A stretch of DNA of 64,000 bases from Candidatus Equimonas faecalis (GCA_018066245.1 JAGHRT010000041.1:1-64000), one strand, 5' to 3'. Numbered from the stretch's first letter, positions 48,205 to 57,064 are shown. The notes: generated by a model from the letters alone, not told the origin. Numbers and translations are program-made.

Positions 48205-48279
48205 GGTCCCTTCGTCTATCGGTTAGGACGAGAGATTTTCATTCTCTAAAGAGGAGTTCGACTCTCCTAGGGACTACCA
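48205..48279 (+). tRNA. tRNA-Glu (anticodon TTC)
   Basis: 75 nt including encoded CCA. Acceptor GGTCCCT/AGGGACT, D arm GTCT/GGAC, anticodon stem AGAGA/TCTCT with loop TTTTCAT (anticodon TTC), T arm AGGAG-TTCGACT-CTCCT. It lies 39 bp upstream of rpsT, probably on the same transcript. Confidence 0.95.
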
Positions 48280-48318
48280 CTGACCATCAAGCGAACAATA
48301 AAAACAGTAATAACGATA

Positions 48319-48573
48319 ATGGCAAATCACAAGTCATCCCTAAAAAGAATCCGCCAGACCGCATCGCGCCGCCTGCACAACCGCTACTACGCAAAGACCA
48401 TGCGTAACGCCGTGCGCAAGCTCCGTGCAACCTCCGAAAAGGCCGCCGCTCAGGAGCTCCTCCCCAAGGTGCAGAAGATGCTGGATAAGCTCGCCAAGAC
48501 CAACGTTATCCATCAGAACAAGGCCGCAAACATCAAGAGCGGCTTGATGGCGCACGTCAATAAGTTGAGCTAA
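48319..48573 (+). CDS. rpsT: 30S ribosomal protein S20
   Basis: 84 residues, the usual length; starts [21 protein letters not shown], rich in Lys and Arg with the helical pattern of S20, and ends [17 protein letters not shown]. It binds 16S rRNA early in small-subunit assembly. It follows tRNA-Glu and ends at a perfect hairpin terminator. Confidence 0.96.
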   Translation: MANHKSSLKRIRQTASRRLHNRYYAKTMRNAVRKLRATSEKAAAQELLPKVQKMLDKLAKTNVIHQNKAANIKSGLMAHVNKLS

Positions 48574-48603
48574 ATCCACCCGCCCTGCGGAAAGAAAAAC
48601 AGA

Positions 48604-48645
48604 AGCTGAGCGACTCGAAAGTTTCGCTCAGCTCTTTCTTTTTTC
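48604..48645 (+). terminator. Rho-independent terminator after rpsT
   Basis: Perfect 10-bp stem AGCTGAGCGA / TCGCTCAGCT with a 10-nt loop, followed by CTTTCTTTTTT. Confidence 0.92.
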
Positions 48646-48673
48646 CCCTGCACAAGCCGCGTTTATCCCCGCG

Positions 48674-48757
48674 CCTGTCGCAACGCCCCTTATTCCAGTC
48701 GCAACGCCCCCCGCACCCGCTGCAGCGCCCCCTGCCCCAGCAGAGACTTTCCCCGTT
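48674..48757. repeat. Type D tandem array (21 bp)
   Basis: Three units CCTGTCGCAACGCCCC, CCAGTCGCAACGCCCC and CCCGCTGCAGCGCCCC plus a fourth diverged unit, spaced by exactly 21 bp. They lie just upstream of the DUF4923 gene. The period matches the A family but the core does not. Confidence 0.75.
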
Positions 48758-48778
48758 CCAATCCCAAATTTCCCACCC

Positions 48779-49381
48779 ATGCGCACACTCAAAGCCCTGA
48801 TGGTCGCCAGCCTCCTGCTGCTGGCCCTGCCTGTCAAAGCCCAAGGACAGACCACGCCGCCGAAAAGCGCCAACGCCGCTACCCTAAGCCGCACCATAGG
48901 GCAGGAAGACATCACGCCCATAGACCTCGCGGGAACCTGGGCCTACCGCTGTCCGTGCCTCGTCTTTGAAAGCGACCACGCGGCCAGCACTCTCGACCAC
49001 AACCTTGCCGTCAGGAAAATGGCGGACTATCTGGGACGCACGCTTACCCAAGCGGGCCTCACTGCCGGCGCACTGACACTGACCTTCGACGCTGAAGGAA
49101 ACTGCACCGTCGGAGCGGGCGGCAAAACCCTCGAAGCTTCCTACACGCTTAGCGGCAGCACGCTCACCCTTACTTTCCCTCTGCTGAAAAAGAGCGCAGG
49201 GATGAACGTCAGCCAGGGCGGCAACGGCCTGCAAGTCGGCATGAGGGCCGACAGCCTTCTGGCCTTCCTGCAAGCCATCGGCGGGGAAAGCGCCGCCACC
49301 GAAAGGTCGCTGGGCAGCATGGGGCGGATGATGAACAACTACGGCGGGGTGCTCCTGGGCCTCGTACTGACAAAACAATAG
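48779..49381 (+). CDS. DUF4923-like secreted protein
   Basis: 200 residues with a signal peptide (LMVASLLLLALPVKAQG). The body, with DLAGTWAYRCPCLVFES, a LTFDAEGNCTVGAGGKTLEASYTLSG-type beta pattern and a C-terminal MGRMMNNYGGVLLGL segment, resembles the lipocalin-like DUF4923 proteins of Bacteroidales. Function unknown; probably periplasmic or lipid-facing. The gene has no recognisable promoter element; a 21-bp repeat array sits directly upstream. Confidence 0.75.
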   Translation: MRTLKALMVASLLLLALPVKAQGQTTPPKSANAATLSRTIGQEDITPIDLAGTWAYRCPCLVFESDHAASTLDHNLAVRKMADYLGRTLTQAGLTAGALTLTFDAEGNCTVGAGGKTLEASYTLSGSTLTLTFPLLKKSAGMNVSQGGNGLQVGMRADSLLAFLQAIGGESAATERSLGSMGRMMNNYGGVLLGLVLTKQ

Positions 49382-49470
49382 CCGCCCACAGGCGGCTTTT
49401 TGGAACAGGCGGCGGGGACTCCGCCTGTTCCCCGATCCTGCAAACCCTCCGTGGGCTTGCAGGATTTTTC
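49380..49470. terminator. Three consecutive hairpins between convergent genes
   Basis: AGCCGCC-CACA-GGCGGCT followed by TTTT (49380-49401), then GAACAGGCGG / CCGCCTGTTC (49403-49430), then ATCCTGCAA / TTGCAGGAT followed by TTTTC (49435-49470). The first is a clear plus-strand terminator for the DUF4923 gene; the third could also serve. The helicase gene ends at 49485 on the other strand. Confidence 0.75.
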
Positions 49471-49484
49471 GTATAGTGCGGCAC

Positions 49485-52400
49485 TCAGCCCTCAGCGGGC
49501 AGGAGCTCGTCGAGGAGCTGACGGAACACAGGGGCCTGGCGGAGCAGGGGCGCGTGTCCTACGAGAATGAGCCGTTCCATGGCTCGGGTCATGGCTACAT
49601 TGAGTTTGCGGTCGATGAGGTGGCCGTCCTCGCTGAAGGTGTGGGAGGTGAGGAAGCGCAACTGGTAGCGGCGCTGCACGGTGAAGCCGTAGATGATGAC
49701 GCGGCGCTGCGAGCCTTGGAAGCGCTCCACGGTGTCGATGGCCACACGGGCGGCCACGTCGTCGGGCAGGCGGGAGCGTATGGCGGCTATCTGGTTGCGG
49801 TAGGGCACGATGACCCCCACTTCGTCCTTCCAGCCGTTGTCGGTGATGAGGCGGGCGATGATGTCGGCCTCCACGGCGTTCACCTTGTCGGACAGGGGGT
49901 GAAGGGGCAATTCGGCGGGGATGAACTCCACGCGGGGGCCGTCGGCTGCGGCCTGCTGGTGGGGCAGGGGCACGGGGCGCAGGAGGCCGTCGTAGAAGGC
50001 GCGGTTGGGGAAATCGGCCACGTCGGGGTGCATACGCCCCTGGCTGGTGAGCATGTAGCAGACGGCGGGGTCGTGGCGATAGGCGTGGAGCAAGCGCTCA
50101 AAGAGGGACTGGCGGCAATCGCTCAGGCCGATTTGCTGCAAACCGGCGTCGGCCACGGCAGCCTGATCGGGCGACTGCTGCACCACGGCGGGCAACTGCT
50201 TGTGGTCGCCGATAAGGACAAATTTGCGTATGGCAAGGCCGCTTTCTCCCCCCGTAGGGCTGGCATTTCCTAGTCCGCCGACAGTTTTCCCTAGTCCGCC
50301 GACAGTTTCTCCTAGTCCGCCGACAGTTTCTCCTAGTCCGCCGACAGTTTCGGCTGCGGCTACGGCAGGCGGAGCCGTGGCTGCGAGAAGGGGAAGAAGC
50401 TGCGGCTCAAGAATTTGCGAAGCTTCATCGACAATGGCCAGACTGAACGAGCGGAGGCGGAAAAGCTCCTGATGGTTGCACAGGGCCGCCGTGGTGCCTG
50501 CGAACACGCGGATGCGGGCCACCAGGTCCCTGACCTCGGCGGCACTCTCAAGCGTGGCCACGCGGTTCTCCAGCAAGTAGGGGCGGCAAGCCTCGGAGCA
50601 GGACAGACTGCCGCCGATGCGGATGAAGTCAATCCCCGCCTCGATGAGCTTGGAGCAGGCTTCATCGACGGCGCGGTTGGTGTAGGACACCACAAGCACG
50701 GCGGCCTCGGGGCTCTCCAGCTCCTCGCACAGCGTGGTCATAAGGCCGAAGGACGTTTTCCCCGTGCCGGGAGGCCCTATTATGAGGAAAAGCTCACGAG
50801 CCTGGCGGACGCGCAGGGCGAGGTCGTTGAATGCGCCGTAGTCGCCGCGCAGCCGCAGCGACGCGTCCACCTCGGGCTTGCGCTGGAGCAGCACGAGGTC
50901 GCGCCGGCGCCGGGGTGCCGACAAGAAGGCGTGGAGTCCGCGGAAGAGGGTGGCCGACGATGATTCGTAGAAGTCGTGCTCCACGGCCCAGCGTATGGGG
51001 CGGCCGTCCGTGCGGGGCGGGTAGAAGAATCGCGCCGTGCTCTGCGGAGCCCGCAGGCGCAGGGTGATGCGCCCTCCCCGCAGTTCGGCCAGCGTGCCGC
51101 GCAGGCAGGGTGTACGCCGCAGGTCGGGTTCGTCGCCCTCGGCGTAGGGATAGACCACCACAATGTCGCCCTGGCGGAAATTGGCCGCCTGCCCCTCCAC
51201 GCAGGTCAGCAGGCCGGCATCGTCAGCCGCAGGGTCCGTGCCGGCCAGTCCGTGCGAAGCCTCTGGCCAGGCCAGCGTTACCTCCGCCACGTCGGTAGCC
51301 TCCGCGCCACTCGGGCTGACAAGGGTCAGGCCGGCGTATATATTGCCTGCAAGAAGCTTATCGGCAAGCGTGTCGTGCCACGACGCGGCAAAGCCCGACC
51401 CCTCCTTTTGCGTGTTGCCCACCTTGCCCAGTATGTGCTCCGTGCTGACAAAGCGCAGGAAGCGGAGGTAGTAGGACCGCTCAAGGGGCGAGGCGGCGTG
51501 TACGGGGCTGAGCAGGGCCTCCAACTCGGGCCTCTTGTATTGCTGCCAGAGCTTCTCGCTGCCCTGCTTCTGGCGGAGTTTGTCGGGCGTGAGCGTCAGG
51601 AGCACGTCGTAGCCCTTCTCGGCATAGAGTTGCTCACAGCGTGCCATCTGGTTGCGGAGCTGCAGCGCGAGGTGGAGGAGGCGCGGCGCGGGAGCCACGT
51701 TGAGCAGCCCCTTTCGGTACTTGCTGTAGAGCAGGAAGGGCATCACTTGCTCGTTGGGCAGGTCCAGGCCATAGTGGAGCACCGCCATGTAGAGCAGGGC
51801 CTGCGCGTAGTGCTTCTCCTGCGCCACCGGCACCTCGGGGTCGGCGTTGGGAGGCCAGCCGCCCTTCCCGCCTTTCTGCTCAAGCAGGACGCGGAAGTCG
51901 AGTTGCAGCATGTCCATACGCCCCTGCAAGCCCAGGGTTTCACAGAAAAAGGTCGGCTCCAGCACCACGGCGGAGGAGCGGAAACCCTTCACGTGGGCGT
52001 TCAGCCCGGCCCGCACCGCCTCGCGAATGTTGGCGGCCTGGCGCTGCGCATCCTTATGGAACGTGTCGGGCAGCGGCGTGGTGGCCAGCAGGAGCGGGTA
52101 CTGGCGGAAGAAGTCGCGGGCACTCTCGGCGTAGGGGCGGTCAAGGCCGCGCAACGACTCGTCAAGCATCTGGCTCGCAAACTGCCCCAGGAGAATAGGG
52201 GCGGTGGCCTGGTCGGCACGGAGCCTGCTCAGGAGATGCACGGCGGGGGAGTCGGCATAGCTCTCCATACAGGAGACCACGGCCGTTATATCCATCAGCA
52301 AATCGGGCTCCAGGATGAGGAGCTCGGGATGAAGCACCCCGTCGGGGGCTCGGTGGGGGCGCACGACGTTGAGCTGGGCCCCTTCGTGCAGGAGCTTGGC

Positions 52401-52946
52401 CAGATAGCTCCAGTCCCGCCCGTAGAAATAAGGATTGGAGGGGCCGTAGTCCACGGTCAGGGTCTGGCCGTCGGCCTCGTTGCACTGGCCCGTAACAGTG
52501 GTGGGCGTGAACGCGCTCACCACCAGCCTGAGGCACGGCGCCAGCCCTTCGTCGGTCGTCTCGGCCGGGTCGCGCACGGCAGCGGGGAGCCGGCCAAGAA
52601 GATCGGCGGGCACGGGCACGGCATACAGCCACGCCACCCAATCGGCCACGGCCCGCACGTCGGCAGCGGCGTGGAAGGCCTGTCCGTCGGCAGAGGCATG
52701 GCGCATACGGCTACGAGCCGCATTGACACGCCTGCGGAGCCGGGCAGGCACGCCCTGCTGGTTCATCAGATAGTTGAGCTTGGCAAAAAGGGAGGGGTGC
52801 TGGAGGTGCGTGAAGCGGGTGAACGGCTCCACGCTGCGCCGCAGGACGGCACGGAGCAGGCGGTAGGTCTGGGGCGCGGCGGCCTGGAGGGCTTCTTCAA
52901 GGTCGCGGTAGAGCTCCTCGGCGGAGCTGTCGTAATTGTCGGGCAT
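49485..52946 (-). CDS. Dna2-like nuclease/SF1 helicase with heptapeptide insertion
   Basis: 1153 residues (start MPDNYDSSAEE; the longer frame overlaps the opposite gene and its promoter). The N-terminal half holds a PD-(D/E)XK nuclease core, GLQGRMDML (~339) and LLEQKGGK (~358). The C-terminal half is a UPF1/Dna2-type superfamily 1B helicase: GPPGTGKTS (~722), VDEASQ, IGDHKQLP, TSQGRMHP, VERFQGSQ, NVAMTRA. The combination suggests DNA end or flap processing, possibly defence-related. Between motifs II and III (residues ~864-893) lies GETVGGL repeated about four times, read from type A repeats. Apart from this insertion all helicase motifs look intact. Confidence 0.88.
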   Translation of the reverse strand: MPDNYDSSAEELYRDLEEALQAAAPQTYRLLRAVLRRSVEPFTRFTHLQHPSLFAKLNYLMNQQGVPARLRRRVNAARSRMRHASADGQAFHAAADVRAVADWVAWLYAVPVPADLLGRLPAAVRDPAETTDEGLAPCLRLVVSAFTPTTVTGQCNEADGQTLTVDYGPSNPYFYGRDWSYLAKLLHEGAQLNVVRPHRAPDGVLHPELLILEPDLLMDITAVVSCMESYADSPAVHLLSRLRADQATAPILLGQFASQMLDESLRGLDRPYAESARDFFRQYPLLLATTPLPDTFHKDAQRQAANIREAVRAGLNAHVKGFRSSAVVLEPTFFCETLGLQGRMDMLQLDFRVLLEQKGGKGGWPPNADPEVPVAQEKHYAQALLYMAVLHYGLDLPNEQVMPFLLYSKYRKGLLNVAPAPRLLHLALQLRNQMARCEQLYAEKGYDVLLTLTPDKLRQKQGSEKLWQQYKRPELEALLSPVHAASPLERSYYLRFLRFVSTEHILGKVGNTQKEGSGFAASWHDTLADKLLAGNIYAGLTLVSPSGAEATDVAEVTLAWPEASHGLAGTDPAADDAGLLTCVEGQAANFRQGDIVVVYPYAEGDEPDLRRTPCLRGTLAELRGGRITLRLRAPQSTARFFYPPRTDGRPIRWAVEHDFYESSSATLFRGLHAFLSAPRRRRDLVLLQRKPEVDASLRLRGDYGAFNDLALRVRQARELFLIIGPPGTGKTSFGLMTTLCEELESPEAAVLVVSYTNRAVDEACSKLIEAGIDFIRIGGSLSCSEACRPYLLENRVATLESAAEVRDLVARIRVFAGTTAALCNHQELFRLRSFSLAIVDEASQILEPQLLPLLAATAPPAVAAAETVGGLGETVGGLGETVGGLGKTVGGLGNASPTGGESGLAIRKFVLIGDHKQLPAVVQQSPDQAAVADAGLQQIGLSDCRQSLFERLLHAYRHDPAVCYMLTSQGRMHPDVADFPNRAFYDGLLRPVPLPHQQAAADGPRVEFIPAELPLHPLSDKVNAVEADIIARLITDNGWKDEVGVIVPYRNQIAAIRSRLPDDVAARVAIDTVERFQGSQRRVIIYGFTVQRRYQLRFLTSHTFSEDGHLIDRKLNVAMTRAMERLILVGHAPLLRQAPVFRQLLDELLPAEG
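50270..50350 (-). repeat. Type A repeat block inside the Dna2-like helicase gene
   Basis: Four A units at exactly 21-bp spacing, nearly identical (CTGTCGGCGGACTAGG on the coding strand). They encode tandem GETVGGL heptads. Orientation relative to the gene is opposite to that in uvrA. Confidence 0.95.
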
Positions 52947-53016
52947 GTAGTTTGGTCTGTTCGGGGGGGGCGACGGCCGTAGAAAAGGCGCGATATAGCC
53001 GAAAGTATGGGAAAGT

Positions 53017-53048
53017 TTTGGCCACCTCGGGGGAAAAGCGTAACTTTG
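53017..53048 (+). promoter_or_regulatory. Promoter of the acyltransferase gene
   Basis: TTTG (53017-53020), 20 bp, TAACTTTG (53041-53048). The predicted transcript would begin at about 53055, close to the first in-frame ATG (53058). Confidence 0.65.
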
Positions 53049-53072
53049 CAGGTGTAAATGTGCCCATTGAGT

Positions 53073-53996
53073 ATGACACTTCGTTCCCTGCCTTCCCGAG
53101 TGGCGGCCAGCCTGCTGACACTTTTGTCGCATCTGCCGCTGGCTGTTCATTATGTGCTGAGCGACATTTTTATCTACCCCCTGGTTTATTATATCCTGCG
53201 GTACCGCCGGCGTGTGGTGCGGCGCAACATGCGTGCCTCCTTTCCAGATTGGACGGACGGGCAGTTGCGCCAGACTGAACGGCGGTTCTATCATTGGTTC
53301 AGCGACATGCTGGTGGAAACCCTTAAAGCGCACACCATCAGCCTCAGGACGCTGCGCAGCCGGGTGGAGTACCGAGGCACTGAACTGCTGGAGAAGGCTG
53401 CGGCGGAGGGGCACGATTTCATTTGCTGCTACCTTTCGCACTACGCCACCTGGGAATGGTGCGTGGGGTTCCCCTATGAGCGTCCCGAACTGACGCTCTG
53501 TCAGATCTATCACCCGCTGGAGAACGCGGTGTTCAACGATTGGAGCACGCAGAGCCGCGAGCGTTTCCGCGCCGTGTGCATTCCGATGCGCCAGACGCTG
53601 CGCCGTCTGCTCCAACTGAGGAAGGCGATGCAGGAGGGGAGCCTCAAGGGGCACGACGGGCAGACGGCTGTGAAGGGGATGGTATTCGGCTGCATAGCCG
53701 ACCAGGTTCCGACGCGCGAGAGCATACATCTGCGTCTGCCTTTCCTGCACCAGGACACGGCTGTCTTTACGGGTTGCGAAAAGCTGGGGCGGCAGCTTGG
53801 CATGTCCTTCTGCTATGCGCAAATCGAGCGCCCCCGCCGTGGCCACTACACCGTAAGTTTCCAGCCCCTCACGCCCACGGCGGAAGAAGCTGCCGGCGAC
53901 TTCGCCTACACGCGTGCCTACTTCCGCCGTCTGGAGGCGGACATACAGGCGCACCCCCACCTCTGGCTCTGGACGCACAACCGCTGGAAGCGCTGA
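53073..53996 (+). CDS. LpxL/HtrB-type lipid A acyltransferase
   Basis: 307 residues, inner-membrane associated, with an N-terminal hydrophobic segment. The catalytic H123-x4-E128 pair lies in LSHYATWEW, preceded by RRVVRRNMRASFPD and followed by a conserved CIADQVP segment, as in the late acyltransferases that add secondary acyl chains to lipid A. The second ATG (MTLRSLPSR) was chosen because the first lies only a few bases past the predicted transcription start. It is convergent with the topoisomerase gene and divergent from the helicase gene. A phospholipid-type acyltransferase role is a less likely alternative. Confidence 0.88.
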   Translation: MTLRSLPSRVAASLLTLLSHLPLAVHYVLSDIFIYPLVYYILRYRRRVVRRNMRASFPDWTDGQLRQTERRFYHWFSDMLVETLKAHTISLRTLRSRVEYRGTELLEKAAAEGHDFICCYLSHYATWEWCVGFPYERPELTLCQIYHPLENAVFNDWSTQSRERFRAVCIPMRQTLRRLLQLRKAMQEGSLKGHDGQTAVKGMVFGCIADQVPTRESIHLRLPFLHQDTAVFTGCEKLGRQLGMSFCYAQIERPRRGHYTVSFQPLTPTAEEAAGDFAYTRAYFRRLEADIQAHPHLWLWTHNRWKR

Positions 53997-54016
53997 GCGG
54001 AGGAGGCGTTTTCACT

Positions 54017-54092
54017 CCTCTATACGATGGCTATTCTTAGTCCGCCGATAGTTTTTTCTATCGGCGGACTTGTTTTCACTTGTCTATAGGCC
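54017..54092. repeat. Inverted A pair with flanking B units at a convergent gene end
   Basis: AGTCCGCCGATAG (54039-54051), TTTTTT, CTATCGGCGGACT (54058-54070): a perfect 13-bp inverted repeat made of two head-to-head A units with an all-T loop. B-like cores (CTCTATACGATGG, GTCTATAGGCCC) flank it. It lies between the acyltransferase and topoisomerase ends. Confidence 0.9.
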
Positions 54093-54149
54093 CGTCATGC
54101 CGGACGCTCCGGACGGGCCGGCTTCTCTATGGGCCAGGCACTTTCCTCC

Positions 54150-56843
54150 TTAGAACAGCGACAGCTGGCGGGGGCCTGCGGCCTCGTCGTCGGTAGGCTC
54201 ATCGGGCGCAGGAGCAGGCTCATCGGCAGGGGCGGCGGGGGCAGGGGCCTCATCGCCGGCAGGCTCTTCATCTGTCGCAGGCTCGGGGAAGCGCGTAGGC
54301 TCCAACTCCACGACATCGGCCACCTTGAGCGTCGTTACGCGGGTGCCGCGCAGCGCATCGTAGGGCTTGACCGTGGTTTCGGCCTCGGCATCGAACTCCA
54401 GGGGGGCTCGGTCGCCGCCGGGGAAGGTGAACTGGAGGCGCGGATAGGGTGTGTCGGTGAGCAGCAGGAGCTGCGAGTGCTCCAGGTCGCCGCCCATGAA
54501 ATGCTTGCCACGGGTGGCGGCAGCCACCTCCAGGGTGAAGCGCTTGCAGTAGGGGTTGAGGTCGTAGCGTGCGTCGAGTAGGACGGCCGTCCACACCTTG
54601 TGCGGGTCGAACTTCTCCACCCGCAGCAGCTCCTGTGCCGTCTCGTAGTGATTGTTGGGGTCGAAGTTGGTGGTATAGAAGCGTCCGTTCTTCAAGATTA
54701 CCAGCACGAGGTCATCGGCGTGGAACTCGCCGAGAGGCTGCCCGTGCTCGTCGTAATTGAGCCTTTGGATGTCCCAGTCGAACCATACCTTGCGCCCGCC
54801 CAGCGTACTGCCGCCGTGGCTTTTCAGCTGGATGCGCAGCACGTCGTCCTTGCAGAGCAGGTTGCCCTTGGAGGCACGGCCCTTCACGGCCAGTTCGGCG
54901 AAGTCCTTGTCGAACACCAGGCGCATCTTGCGCTTAGAGGGATTGGGCTTCAGTTGCACCTTGATGGTTTCCGCCTCCCCGTTGGGATTCGCCGAGAAGT
55001 AGCAGACGCGGCTTCCCGCCGTGCCGCTCGTCAGGTCGTACTCGCGGTCGTGCGTAATGGAGGTTACGTTGAAGCGCTTGTAGTAGTAGGCTCCATGCCG
55101 CCCGTCGCGGTACACCGCATTATATATCGTGCGCGTGTCGTTCTTCTTGAACACGGCGATGTGGAGTATGTCGGCCTTCTTTTTCTCGGCCTTGGAGCGT
55201 TCCGTCTCGCCTATGAACACCTTTTCCTGAATACGGGTAACCTTGTATGTCCCGTCGCGATAGAAAATGATTACGTCGTCTATGTTGGAGCAGTTCTCCA
55301 CAAATTCGTCCTTCTTCAGCCCGAAGCCCATGAAGCCCTCCTCGCGGTTGATGTAGAGCTTTTCGTTGGCTTCGATAACCTTAGTGGCCTCAATCGTGTC
55401 GAAGGAGCGGATTTCCGTGCGGCGGGGGTACTGCGCGGCATACTTGGCGTAGATGCTCTGGAACCAGCGCACGGTTACGTCGGTCATACGCTTCAGGTCG
55501 CGGTCGATGAGGGCTATGTCGTCCTTGAGCCTGACTATTTGCTCCTCGGCCTTGTCGGAGTTGAACTTCAATATACGCGCCATCTTAATCTCCATGAGCC
55601 GCAGAATATCGTCCTTGGTTACCTCGCGCACCATCTGCGGATACCACGGCGTGAGGCGGAGGTCGATGTGGGCGCAGGCGGCATCCATCGTCGGAGCCTG
55701 CTCAAACTCTTTATCCTTGTAGATGCGCTCTTCAATAAAGATGCGCTCCAACGAACAGAAGTGCAGTTGCTCCGTCAGCTCGCCGCGACGGATGAGCAGT
55801 TCCTGCCGAAGGAGTTCCTTGGTGTGCTCGGCAGAGTGGCGGAGCACGTCGCTGACGGTTACGAACCTTGGGGTGCGGTCGTCTATCACGCAGCAATTCG
55901 GCGACAGGCTTACTTCGCAGTCGGTGAAGGCATAGAGGGCATCGATGGTCTTGTCCGACGATGTGCCGGGGCGGAGGTGTACGAGTATTTCGGCCTCGGC
56001 GGCTGTGTTGTCGTCCACCTTGAGGATTTTTATCTTGCCCTTCTCGTTGGCCTTGAGTATGGAGTCGATGACATCGGTGGTATCTTTGCTGAACGGTATT
56101 TCGGTGATGGCGAGAGTCTTGGGGTCGCGCTTTTCAATCTTGGCGCGGACTTTCACCACGCCGCCGCGCATTCCGTCGTTGTACTTGCTGATGTCGATGA
56201 GGCCGCCGGTAGGGAAGTCGGGGTAGAGGGCGAAGGGCTCGCCACGGAGGTAGCTCACGGCGGCCTGACACAGCTCTCCGAAATTGTGGGGCAGTATTTT
56301 GGCGCTCAATCCCACGGCGATGCCCTCGGCTCCCTGCGCGAGGAGGAGGGGGAACTTCACGGGCAGGCTGATGGGCTCCTTGTTGCGTCCGTCGTAGGAC
56401 ATCTTCCAGTCGGTCGTCTTGGGGTTGAACACGATGTCGAGGGCGAGTTTGGTGAGCCTGGCCTCGATGTAGCGGGCGGCGGCGGCGCGGTCGCCCGTCA
56501 GGATGTTACCCCAGTTTCCCTGACAGTCGATGAGCAGATTCTTCTGGCCGAGCTGCACGAGAGCATCCTTGATGGAGGCGTCGCCGTGGGGGTGGAACTT
56601 CATCGTTTCGCCCACGATGTTGGCCACCTTGTTATAGCGCCCGTCATCCATGCGCTTCATGGTGTGGAGGATGCGGCGCTGCACGGGTTTCAGGCCGTCG
56701 CCCAAGTGAGGCACGGCGCGTTCCAGTATGACGTAGGAGGCGTAGTCGAGAAACCAGTCCTGATACATATTCGGCAGCAGCGGGGCTTCTCCCTGCTGGG
56801 GCTTTGCTGCCCGGGACGGCTGTAAGGGTTCTTCGTTCTGCAT
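54150..56843 (-). CDS. parC: DNA topoisomerase IV subunit A (ParC/GyrA family)
   Basis: 897 residues (start MQNEEPLQPS; the promoter excludes the longer frame). The breakage-reunion domain shows YASYVILERAVPHLGDGLKP, KFHPHGD and the catalytic Y125 in AARYIEARL. A coiled-coil and beta-pinwheel-like C-terminal domain follow, and the last ~45 residues are Ala/Pro/Glu/Asp-rich. There is no GyrA-box of canonical form that I can see, so a ParC-type decatenase is more likely than GyrA, in line with other Bacteroidota. The ParE partner is not in the window. Confidence 0.9.
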   Translation of the reverse strand: MQNEEPLQPSRAAKPQQGEAPLLPNMYQDWFLDYASYVILERAVPHLGDGLKPVQRRILHTMKRMDDGRYNKVANIVGETMKFHPHGDASIKDALVQLGQKNLLIDCQGNWGNILTGDRAAAARYIEARLTKLALDIVFNPKTTDWKMSYDGRNKEPISLPVKFPLLLAQGAEGIAVGLSAKILPHNFGELCQAAVSYLRGEPFALYPDFPTGGLIDISKYNDGMRGGVVKVRAKIEKRDPKTLAITEIPFSKDTTDVIDSILKANEKGKIKILKVDDNTAAEAEILVHLRPGTSSDKTIDALYAFTDCEVSLSPNCCVIDDRTPRFVTVSDVLRHSAEHTKELLRQELLIRRGELTEQLHFCSLERIFIEERIYKDKEFEQAPTMDAACAHIDLRLTPWYPQMVREVTKDDILRLMEIKMARILKFNSDKAEEQIVRLKDDIALIDRDLKRMTDVTVRWFQSIYAKYAAQYPRRTEIRSFDTIEATKVIEANEKLYINREEGFMGFGLKKDEFVENCSNIDDVIIFYRDGTYKVTRIQEKVFIGETERSKAEKKKADILHIAVFKKNDTRTIYNAVYRDGRHGAYYYKRFNVTSITHDREYDLTSGTAGSRVCYFSANPNGEAETIKVQLKPNPSKRKMRLVFDKDFAELAVKGRASKGNLLCKDDVLRIQLKSHGGSTLGGRKVWFDWDIQRLNYDEHGQPLGEFHADDLVLVILKNGRFYTTNFDPNNHYETAQELLRVEKFDPHKVWTAVLLDARYDLNPYCKRFTLEVAAATRGKHFMGGDLEHSQLLLLTDTPYPRLQFTFPGGDRAPLEFDAEAETTVKPYDALRGTRVTTLKVADVVELEPTRFPEPATDEEPAGDEAPAPAAPADEPAPAPDEPTDDEAAGPRQLSLF

Positions 56844-56860
56844 GATAGGGGGATTTTCTG

Positions 56861-56892
56861 CAAAATTACGAAATAGAAAGCGAAAAGCCAAA
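56861..56892 (-). promoter_or_regulatory. Promoter of the parC gene
   Basis: TTTG (56889-56892), 20 bp, TAATTTTG (56861-56868) on the minus strand, 18 bp upstream of the start at 56843. The more upstream ATG at 56903 lies outside the transcript. Confidence 0.7.
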
Positions 56893-56986
56893 CAAAACGC
56901 CATTTTTCAGCCCTGAAGCGCCTGCCAAGCCCCGATTGGCCGCCGCAGAGCAGGGAAAGCCTCCCCCACCCCACCGATGCTTCGCA

Positions 56987-57064
56987 CTACTCCATACCAT
57001 AGGGCGAACTACTCTATACAGTAGGGCGAACTACTCTATACAGTAGGACGAACTGTCGTACAGG
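56987..57064. repeat. Type B repeat block
   Basis: Three units at 22-bp spacing (ACTACTCCATACCATAGG, ACTACTCTATACAGTAGG twice) with GCGA or ACGA linkers, then a diverged unit CTGTCGTACAGG. It lies between the divergent parC and secreted-protein promoters. Confidence 0.85.

Noticed and set aside
48557-48844. Minus-strand frame with Cys-rich heptads (GRCDWNK type)
   Set aside because: It is the translation of the type D array and overlaps the rpsT terminator and the DUF4923 gene start.
50976-52982. 668-codon open frame opposite the helicase gene
   Set aside because: Antisense shadow of the nuclease-helicase; no recognisable protein and no promoter.
52947-53978. 344-codon N-terminal extension of the helicase
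   Set aside because: It runs antisense through the acyltransferase gene and its promoter; the sequence has no homologue I recognise.
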